Positions 1 to 6,169 of a stretch of DNA of 9,130 nucleotides are shown piece by piece (the stretch's first letter is position 1; the number at the start of each line of letters is the position of its first letter). This DNA comes from CADEED01 sp044871085 (lineage in GTDB: Bacteria > Pseudomonadota > Gammaproteobacteria > Steroidobacterales > Steroidobacteraceae). The notes under the pieces are model-generated. The model was not told where the DNA came from and did no database searches. It saw nothing but the letters and a program-made list of their open reading frames with translations. The stretch spans positions 1 through 9,130 of the forward strand of contig JBIOZI010000282.1 in NCBI GenBank assembly GCA_044871085.1. Direction: 5' to 3'. The position numbers and the translations under genes are program-made.

Positions 1-2029
<2,029 letters not shown>

Positions 2030-2045
2030 GATGTCACGTTTCGGG

Positions 2046-2080
2046 TTGTCCACAGTGCGTGTGGATAAGTCTGTGGATGG
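2046..2080. promoter_or_regulatory. Cluster of DnaA-box-like 9-mers upstream of priA
   Basis: TGTGGATAA at 2060-2068 is the exact reverse complement of the strong DnaA box TTATCCACA. On its left TTGTCCACA (2046-2054) differs from the consensus TTATNCACA at one base. On its right TGTGGATGG (2072-2080) reads CCATCCACA on the other strand, with two mismatches. A further one-mismatch copy, TTACGCACA, lies at 2213-2221. The matches are seen directly; that DnaA binds here is inference. The cluster sits where the priA promoter and 5' end must be, so DnaA control of priA is the simplest reading. A replication origin would normally have more boxes. Confidence 0.5.
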
Positions 2081-2096
2081 TGTCGGTTGAAACTTA

Positions 2097-2115
2097 CAAA
2101 AACGCTGTGTTTTTG
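2097..2115. repeat. Perfect 7-base inverted repeat, 5-base spacer
   Basis: CAAAAAC (2097-2103) and GTTTTTG (2109-2115) are exact reverse complements around GCTGT. No gene ends nearby on either strand, so a transcription terminator is unlikely. It lies about 70 bases upstream of the priA start, where an operator or an easily opened AT-rich element would fit. The symmetry is certain; the role is unknown. Confidence 0.5.
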
Positions 2116-2335
2116 CAGTTTCGCGTTTGGCTGATCGAATCGTGAGCACATGTGAGCGGATCGAGCGAAAACAAAGAGTTAGCGAAAGTGCGCCGCCAGG
2201 ACGCCTGCCTCATTACGCACAGGTGACACAACTCTTGCGAGAGTGTTCGTAAGTTCCTGATTCACGGAATCGCAATGTGTGAGGAACCCTGTCAACGGTC
2301 CGCGTGCAACAGCGTTGTTTCCCGTATGACCGCGT

Positions 2336-2361
2336 TTGTTACGCTCGCCGGCGTTTATAAC
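2336..2361 (+). promoter_or_regulatory. Possible promoter of the sigma-factor operon
   Basis: TATAAC at 2356-2361 matches the sigma-70 -10 consensus at five of six bases and lies 54 bases before the sigma-factor ATG. The best upstream hexamer, TTGTTA at 2336-2341, gives a spacer of only 14 bases, and TTTGTT at 2335-2340 gives 15. The -35 assignment is therefore poor. I looked for a GGAAC/GTC-type ECF promoter that would indicate autoregulation; GGAACC at 2283-2288 exists but has no convincing partner at 16-17 bases. Confidence 0.3.
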
Positions 2362-2415
2362 ACGCCCATTATCAGGTCCGATTTTGGGGTCGAGCGGAGC
2401 CGGGATCGGGAATTA

Positions 2416-2952
2416 ATGACGACGAGCCGCGCCCTCGATCAATTTCTGCAGAGCGTCGAGAAACGTGCGTTCAAGATCGCGCAGATCGGCCTTCGTAACG
2501 TCGACGACGCGCTCGACGCGGTGCAGGACGCGATGATGAAGCTGGTGCAGTCCTATTCCGCGCGCCCGGCGGATGAATGGCGACCGCTGTTTTATCGCAT
2601 CCTCGCGAACCGGGTGCGCGACATGCAGCGGCGGCGCACCGTGCGTGGCCGCATCATGGCGTGGCTGCCCACCCGCATGGATGACGACGAGGAGCTCGAT
2701 CCGATTGCCGAGGCGGCGAGCCCCGAGGTGACGCCCGCGCGGCGCCTGGAGATCGACGAGGCGATCGGCGTGCTGGAGTCCGCCGTCGCGGATCTGCCCG
2801 CACGGCAGCAGCAGGCCTTCCTGCTGCGCAACCTCGAGGGGCTCGACGTGGCCGAGACGGCCACCGCGATGGGCTGCTCCGAAGGCAGTGTGAAGACGCA
2901 TTATTTCCGCGCGCTGGAATCGCTGCGCGCCCGGCTCGGCGAAGTGATCTGA
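2416..2952 (+). CDS. ECF-type RNA polymerase sigma factor (sigma-70 family, RpoE-like)
   Basis: This 178-residue protein should direct core RNA polymerase to a small stress or envelope regulon. Region 2 spans about residues 12-75 (DDALDAVQDAMMKLV, then EWRPLFYRILANRVRD, followed by an RRR patch). A charged linker (about 76-112) leads to region 4 at about 115-172 (DLPARQQQAFLLRNLEG, then the helix-turn-helix AETATAMGCSEGSVKTHYFR). There is no region 1.1 or 3, as expected for ECF factors. I chose the ATG at 2416, preceded by GGGA at suitable distance; an upstream in-frame ATG at 2275 would add 47 residues unlike any sigma region. The DUF3619-like gene starts 8 bases after the stop, so the factor probably heads an operon with its regulators. 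The target promoters and ECF subgroup cannot be told from this window. Confidence 0.9.
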   Translation: MTTSRALDQFLQSVEKRAFKIAQIGLRNVDDALDAVQDAMMKLVQSYSARPADEWRPLFYRILANRVRDMQRRRTVRGRIMAWLPTRMDDDEELDPIAEAASPEVTPARRLEIDEAIGVLESAVADLPARQQQAFLLRNLEGLDVAETATAMGCSEGSVKTHYFRALESLRARLGEVI

Positions 2953-2960
2953 AGGTACGT

Positions 2961-3317
2961 ATGAACGACCAACCGGAACAGGGCGCTCCATTCGAGCGAC
3001 GTACGCGTGAAGTGCTCGAGGAGAGTGTCACGCGACTCGACGGACGCACCCGCTCGCGGCTCACGCAGGCGCGGCACGCCGCGCTCGCGCAGGGCGCGAA
3101 GCCGCGGCAGGCCTGGTGGCGCGTGGCGCTGCCGGCCGGCGCCACGGCGGCCGCGGTGCTGGCGGTGGTGATGCTGAATCGCCCGCCGCTGCCGGCCGAC
3201 ACGGGCAGCGCGGTCGAGGACATCGAGCTGCTCGCCGACGCCGATGCGCCGGATTTCGAGGATGACAGCGAAGATCTCGAGTTCTACGAGTGGGCCGCGG
3301 GCGAGATGGAATCATGA
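2961..3317 (+). CDS. DUF3619-like single-span membrane protein, candidate anti-sigma factor
   Basis: 118 residues. The N-terminal 50 are charged and helical (FERRTREVLEESVTRLDGRT, then RSRLTQARHAAL); one hydrophobic segment follows at about 53-72, and then a very acidic tail from about residue 80 (repeated Asp/Glu, LEFYEWAAGEMES). The N-terminal pattern of conserved Leu-Asp and RSRLxQARxAAL is what I recall for DUF3619 proteins, which commonly follow an ECF sigma factor. With basic residues before the span, the N-terminus should be cytoplasmic. A membrane protein encoded straight after an ECF gene is the usual arrangement for an anti-sigma factor, but I see no zinc-binding HxxxCxxC motif, so this function is inference. 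An AAGG lies 8 bases before the ATG. The stop overlaps the next start as ATGA, suggesting translational coupling. Confidence 0.8.
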   Translation: MNDQPEQGAPFERRTREVLEESVTRLDGRTRSRLTQARHAALAQGAKPRQAWWRVALPAGATAAAVLAVVMLNRPPLPADTGSAVEDIELLADADAPDFEDDSEDLEFYEWAAGEMES

Positions 3318-3502
3318 GCGAACCGAAGAAACCCGATGCGGACGAGGACCTGCTGGAATTCCTCGGCGGCATCGACGAGGTCAACGACGAATCGCAGGAC
3401 GACGACTTTTCGGATTTCCTCGCGAAGACGGACATCGAGAAGGTCGCGAAGGAACCGAAACCGTCCCAGCCTCCCGCGAAGGACGAGAAATCCCATGAGT
3501 GA
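3314..3502 (+). CDS. Small acidic hypothetical protein of the sigma-factor operon
   Basis: A 62-residue protein with no hydrophobic segment or signal peptide. The first half is strongly acidic and holds two similar short motifs, DEDLLEFLGG (10-19) and DDDFSDFLAK (29-38). The second half is rich in Lys and Pro (VAKEPKPSQPPAKDEK). I do not recognise a family with certainty. The gene is real on position: its ATG overlaps the preceding stop (ATGA, 4 bases), and its stop overlaps the following start by 8 bases. The repeated acidic-aromatic-leucine motifs look like short linear binding motifs for a partner, for example the sigma factor or the neighbouring membrane protein. That is inference. Confidence 0.75.
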   Translation: MSEPKKPDADEDLLEFLGGIDEVNDESQDDDFSDFLAKTDIEKVAKEPKPSQPPAKDEKSHE

Positions 3503-4040
3503 TGCCAGGAGCGGTAAAGCCCCGTACTCGCGCCGCGCCGCGCTGGCCGCGCTCACCGCGATGGGTGTCATGGGCCTGCTGGGCGTACTGCCCGCGCGGG
3601 CGCGGGCCGATGAGCCGGCCACGCAGGCGGCGCCCACCGCCTGGAACAGCCTCAGCGCCGAGGAGCGCAAGGCGCTGGCGCGATACGGCGAGCGGTGGGA
3701 CTCCCTGCCACCCGCGCAGCAACAGCGCCTGGTGCGCGGCACGCGTCGCTGGCTGGCGATGACGCCCGAGCAGCGCACCCGCGCGCAGGCGCGCTTCGAT
3801 CGCTGGAAGAACCTCACGCCGGAGCAGCGCGAGCTGGCGCGCCGCCGCTGGAAGCGTTACCGCGAGCTGCCGCCCGACCAGCAGGCGCGGGTGCGCGACG
3901 GCTACCACCACTTCAAGAAGCTCACCCCCGAGCAGCGCCAGCAGCTGCGCGAGCGCTGGCGCAACGCCTCGCCGGAGGAGCGGCAGCGGATGCTCGAGCG
4001 CCGGCGCCAGCGCCAGGAACGCCGCGGCGGCCCAGCCTAA
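3495..4040 (+). CDS. Exported DUF3106-like protein with 18-residue LTPEQR repeats
   Basis: 181 residues. An N-terminal signal peptide has SRR at 12-14, a hydrophobic core about 15-33, and a probable cleavage after ARA at residue 38. The SRR could be a weak twin-arginine motif, though the usual Phe is absent. The mature part is almost wholly helical, basic, and built from repeats starting at about residues 52, 70, 88, 106, 124, 142 and 158. Each starts with a turn such as LTPEQR, LPPDQQ or SPEERQ and carries aromatic residues near its end. This matches my recollection of DUF3106 proteins, which follow DUF3619 genes. The repeats recall LTPEQ-type periplasmic stress proteins (CpxP/Spy/ZraP), but homology to those is not established. 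The ATG overlaps the preceding stop by 8 bases. As last gene of the operon it is a candidate signal sensor. The stop abuts the cupin stop. Confidence 0.85.
   Translation: MSDARSGKAPYSRRAALAALTAMGVMGLLGVLPARARADEPATQAAPTAWNSLSAEERKALARYGERWDSLPPAQQQRLVRGTRRWLAMTPEQRTRAQARFDRWKNLTPEQRELARRRWKRYRELPPDQQARVRDGYHHFKKLTPEQRQQLRERWRNASPEERQRMLERRRQRQERRGGPA
3648..4016 (+). repeat. Coding repeat: five exact 18-residue units plus two degenerate ones
   Basis: Within the exported protein, residues 52-69, 70-87, 88-105, 106-123 and 124-141 align without gaps as 18-residue (54-base) units. A 16-residue unit follows (142-157), and then a basic last unit. The shared pattern is hydrophobic, Ser/Thr/Pro, Pro, Glu/Asp, Gln/Glu, Arg/Gln, then a basic helix ending in Trp, Tyr or Phe. 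Eighteen residues equal five helical turns. The DNA copies have diverged, so this is an old protein-level repeat. Confidence 0.8.
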
Positions 4041-4517
4041 CTACTGCGCGGTGGCGCGCGGCGGGGTCTTCGGAATCTGCTTCTTCCCGGCCGGCGTGGC
4101 CCAGTTGACCACGTAGTAGGTCGCCGGCGTGTCGCCGATGTTCTGCAGCGCGTGCGGCTGCATCGAGGCGAAGAACAACACACCGCCGGCCTGCACGACG
4201 ATCTCCTTGCCGTTCACGTGCGCCTGCACCGTGCCTTCCTTGAGGATGATCATCTCCTCGTTGGGATGCGTGTGCGGCGGATGCGAGGCCATGTGCGGCT
4301 TCAGCGTGCTGATGTGCATCTCGAGCTCGTCGAGCGTGCGCGTGGGCAGCTGCACCACGTCGCGCCGCTCCCCCACGGGCGTCTCGCGCGCCGTGAAATC
4401 GCTCCAGTTCCAGGCCGTAGAATCGAGCGGTTTGGCCGACGAATCCGCGAGCGTGGTACAGGCGAGCGTGACTGCGGCGGCGAGGGCGGCGACCATGAGA
4501 TCTCGGCGCACGTTCAT
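4041..4517 (-). CDS. Exported single-domain cupin protein
   Basis: 158 residues with a signal peptide (basic MNVRRD, hydrophobic core about 7-19). Cys20 follows TLA. This is close to a lipobox but has Thr where Leu or Val is expected, so lipoprotein processing is uncertain. The body is one cupin barrel. Motif 1 is HTHPNEEMIILKEG, with likely metal ligands His82, His84 and Glu88; motif 2 is PHALQNIG, with His122. All four canonical ligands are present, so a bound metal is likely. Single-domain cupins range from sugar isomerases to dioxygenases and sensors, and no substrate can be assigned. The ATG at 4517 has a strong GGAGG eight bases upstream. It is divergent from yqhA across 85 bases. A weak promoter, TTGTAG-N17-TAGGCT, can be read on the minus strand between them. 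Confidence 0.85.
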   Translation of the reverse strand: MNVRRDLMVAALAAAVTLACTTLADSSAKPLDSTAWNWSDFTARETPVGERRDVVQLPTRTLDELEMHISTLKPHMASHPPHTHPNEEMIILKEGTVQAHVNGKEIVVQAGGVLFFASMQPHALQNIGDTPATYYVVNWATPAGKKQIPKTPPRATAQ

Positions 4518-4525
4518 GAGAATTC

Positions 4526-4538
4526 CTCCGTGACGGAG
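4526..4538. repeat. 13-base palindrome overlapping the cupin ribosome binding site
   Basis: CTCCGTGACGGAG is perfectly symmetric around its central base. On the minus strand its GGAG arm is part of the cupin gene's Shine-Dalgarno (GGAGG), 8 bases before the ATG. It could be an operator or, in the mRNA, a four-pair stem with a five-base loop hiding the Shine-Dalgarno. The symmetry is seen directly; either role is inference. Confidence 0.45.
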
Positions 4539-4567
4539 CGGCGAGCCTACAAGCGGCTTTGTTTGGC

Positions 4568-4573
4568 TACAAT
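4568..4573 (+). promoter_or_regulatory. Probable -10 element of the yqhA promoter
   Basis: TACAAT matches the sigma-70 -10 consensus at five of six bases and lies 29 bases before the yqhA GTG start, leaving room for a short leader with the GGGAG ribosome site. The -35 is weak: CCTACA at 4546-4551 with a 16-base spacer is the best I see. Confidence 0.5.
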
Positions 4574-4602
4574 ACGCCGCCAGATTTCACGGGAGCGCGA
4601 CA

Positions 4603-5151
4603 GTGAGTTCGAAACTGGAAGAAGTCACCGAGAAGGCGTTGTTCGCGTCCCGCTGGATCCTCGCGCCGGTATTCCTCGGCCTGTCGCTGGCGCTGCTCGC
4701 GCTGGGCTTCAAGTTCTTCCAGGAGGCGTGGCACGTATTCAGCCAGCTCATCGACATGGATGAGTCCGCGCTGGTGCTCAAGGTGCTCGCCATGATCGAC
4801 ATCGTGCTGGTGGGCAGCCTCATCATCATGGTGATGTTCTCGGGCTACGAGAATTTCGTCTCGACCATCGACGCCAAGGGCACCGACTCCCTCAACTGGC
4901 TCGGCAAGCTCGACGCCGGCACGTTGAAGCTCAAGGTGGCCGCCAGCATCGTGGCCATCTCCTCGATCCACCTGCTGCGCATCTTCATGCAGGTCGGCAA
5001 CAAGGTGAAGCTGGACGACGGAACCCTCATGGACCCCTACACGAACTACCAGATCATGTGGTTCGTCATCCTGCACATGACCTTCGTGCTGTCGGCCGTG
5101 TTGTTAGGCGTGCTCGACAAGATGTCCTTCGCGAAGCACCGCGACCACTGA
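4603..5151 (+). CDS. yqhA: YqhA/UPF0114 family inner-membrane protein
   Basis: A 182-residue integral membrane protein of unknown function. Four hydrophobic spans are visible at about 19-37, 59-79, 112-129 and 151-171. The sequence agrees closely with my memory of E. coli YqhA (about 164 residues): ASRWILAPVFLGLSLALLAL, KFFQEAWHV, VMFSGYENFVS (77-87), LNWLGKLDA (97-105), KVAASIVAISSIHLLRIFM and HMTFVLSAVLLGVLDK. The extra length is a short N-terminal extension and a longer loop at about 131-150 before the last span. The start is GTG at 4603, with GGGAG eight bases upstream and a good -10 before it. Family membership is very likely; the biochemical role is not known for the family. It stands alone, divergent from the cupin gene. 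Confidence 0.95.
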   Translation: MSSKLEEVTEKALFASRWILAPVFLGLSLALLALGFKFFQEAWHVFSQLIDMDESALVLKVLAMIDIVLVGSLIIMVMFSGYENFVSTIDAKGTDSLNWLGKLDAGTLKLKVAASIVAISSIHLLRIFMQVGNKVKLDDGTLMDPYTNYQIMWFVILHMTFVLSAVLLGVLDKMSFAKHRDH

Positions 5152-5218
5152 GCCGGGCCACCGGCGGCCCCCGCGCCGGCGGAGACATAATCCTCCCTGC
5201 GGGTTGTTAGCTCCGCTG

Positions 5219-5243
5219 CCTAGGCCGTTGGTCCTAGGTCCTA
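5219..5243. repeat. CCTAGG imperfect palindrome and tandem GGTCCTA heptamer
   Basis: Positions 5219-5238 form a 20-base imperfect palindrome: CCTAGG at each end with an eight-base centre that is partly symmetric. GGTCCTA also occurs twice in tandem at 5230-5236 and 5237-5243. A third CTAG lies at 5273-5276. CTAG is usually rare in proteobacterial DNA, so three copies within 57 bases stand out. The place, about 90 bases before the next gene, suits an operator or a structured leader. The function is unknown. In the rest of the 175-base gap (5152-5326) I see only a weak GGGCC/GGCCC hairpin at 5155-5170 without a T-run, after yqhA. Confidence 0.5.
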
Positions 5244-5317
5244 TCGCGCATTTGCGACCTGCTTCTTTGGCGCTAGGCTGCCCGCTCGCGTCCAATCGTC
5301 GCACAGCGCGAATTCAT

Positions 5318-5322
5318 GGAGG
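5318..5322 (+). promoter_or_regulatory. Strong ribosome binding site that fixes the start at 5327
   Basis: GGAGG ends four bases before the ATG at 5327. The frame is open from 5204, but only this start has such a site, and the upstream codons look like non-coding sequence. Confidence 0.75.
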
Positions 5323-5326
5323 CTCA

Positions 5327-6154
5327 ATGGCGATCACGGTCCCGTACGAAACTCTCGAAGCGATCTCGAGGCGCAATCCCTCGGTCCAGCCGAGCGCCCA
5401 GCTCAAGGCCGTGGTGAATGCCGTGCGGACCATCCAGAACGAAGATCGGTCGATGGCGAGCATCGAGCGACTCAAGAAGGCGCTCGAGGACTGGCAGGCC
5501 GCGAACCCGAAGGAAGTCGCGAGCTGCAACACGGGCGACGTCATTTCGCGGCTGGCGAACGACGTCGTCAGCGAGCACATGTTCTGCAAGCAGTTCGAGA
5601 TCGCGGCCGAAATTGCCCACAAGCTGCTGGCCACGCGCGGCGAATACATCGTGAACGACGCCGACACCTCCGACGCCAATCGCGGCGCACTCGCCACCTC
5701 GCACGTCGACAACCTCAAGACCGTGTTGAAGCCCGACGTGAGCCCCAAGGACATGCTCGCCGCGCTCGGCCTGCGCAATCGCAGCCACTGGGAGACGAAG
5801 GGCGCGGCCGTGGCTGCCAACCCGACGATGGCCATCCGTTGCGGCGAGTCGGCCGCCCTGGCAGTCCACATGCTGCGCAAGGACAAGCGGTTCGTATTGC
5901 CGCTTTCGATCATCGAGCAGGGCAACGGGATGATCGACGGCCACTTCTGGGTGGTCGCCGGCATCATCACCGGCAATGGCGAGCCGGACTTCGGCGTCGA
6001 CACCTTCACCGTCGATCTGTGGGGCGTGGCGACGGACCACACCGACAGCCCGATGTGCGCGCCCGCCGCGCGGCCATTCGACATGCGCAACAACAAGATC
6101 CGCACGCTCGTCAGCTGGAAGCCGGACCATCCCGACGGCCTCGACGAGGAATGA
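5327..6154 (+). CDS. Unrecognised protein with Cys-His-Asp triad, possible papain/transglutaminase-like enzyme
   Basis: 275 residues, no signal peptide or membrane span. The N-terminal 165 residues look mostly helical (LKAVVNAVRTIQ, then IERLKKALEDWQAANPKE at 47-63). The C-terminal third holds three motifs in order: RCGESAALAVHML (Cys172, Glu174), DGHFWVVAGI (His206) and FTVDLWG (Asp230). Cysteine at a helix start, then a strand with His, then a strand with Asp-x-Trp, is the active-site order of papain-like and transglutaminase-like folds. Cys-Gly-Glu with a later Asp-x-Trp is what I associate with C58/YopT-like effector domains. The spacings (34 and 24) are shorter than in classic YopT and fit a compact transglutaminase-like core about as well. 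A protease, amidase or acyl-transfer role is inference, and I cannot name a family. It is a single gene, tail to tail with pntB 15 bases away, with no small partner gene beside it. Confidence 0.6.
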   Translation: MAITVPYETLEAISRRNPSVQPSAQLKAVVNAVRTIQNEDRSMASIERLKKALEDWQAANPKEVASCNTGDVISRLANDVVSEHMFCKQFEIAAEIAHKLLATRGEYIVNDADTSDANRGALATSHVDNLKTVLKPDVSPKDMLAALGLRNRSHWETKGAAVAANPTMAIRCGESAALAVHMLRKDKRFVLPLSIIEQGNGMIDGHFWVVAGIITGNGEPDFGVDTFTVDLWGVATDHTDSPMCAPAARPFDMRNNKIRTLVSWKPDHPDGLDEE

Positions 6155-6169
6155 GTCCGGCTCGTGTAG

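Larger units (their letters stand above)
2030..2415. other. Divergent intergenic region between priA and the sigma-factor operon
   Basis: This 386-base gap is visibly richer in A and T than the flanking genes. It must hold the promoters of both divergent units. It contains DnaA-box-like 9-mers, a perfect 7-base inverted repeat and a TATAAC hexamer (listed separately). It also has GTGAGC twice in direct orientation (2142-2147, 2152-2157) around a CACATGTG palindrome (2147-2154), and AGCGAAA twice (2164-2170, 2181-2187). An open frame from an ATG at 2275 runs into the sigma factor, but its first 47 codons encode nothing resembling a sigma region. I see no separate gene or RNA gene here. Confidence 0.7.

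Noticed and set aside
2275..2415. Upstream in-frame ATG extending the sigma factor by 47 residues
   Set aside because: The extra residues resemble no sigma region, run through the AT-rich promoter area, and include the TATAAC hexamer. ATG 2416 gives normal ECF length with a Shine-Dalgarno.
2030..2415. Chromosomal replication origin
   Set aside because: There are only one perfect and a few partial DnaA boxes, no clear 13-mer unwinding repeats and no dnaA, dnaN or mnmG beside it. Kept as a DnaA-regulation finding instead.
4038..4043. Bidirectional terminator between the convergent repeat-protein and cupin genes
   Set aside because: The two stop codons are directly adjacent, with no bases between, and no hairpin with a T-run is visible around them. 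Transcripts must overlap or end inside the opposing gene.
5155..5170. Terminator after yqhA
   Set aside because: The GGGCC/GGCCC stem is five pairs, has no T-run, and sits in GC-rich DNA where such matches are common by chance.
5324..6130. Minus-strand open frames opposite the 5327 gene
   Set aside because: Two long antisense frames exist, but the plus frame has a strong ribosome site and coherent motifs. The best antisense frame reads like a mirrored high-GC shadow.
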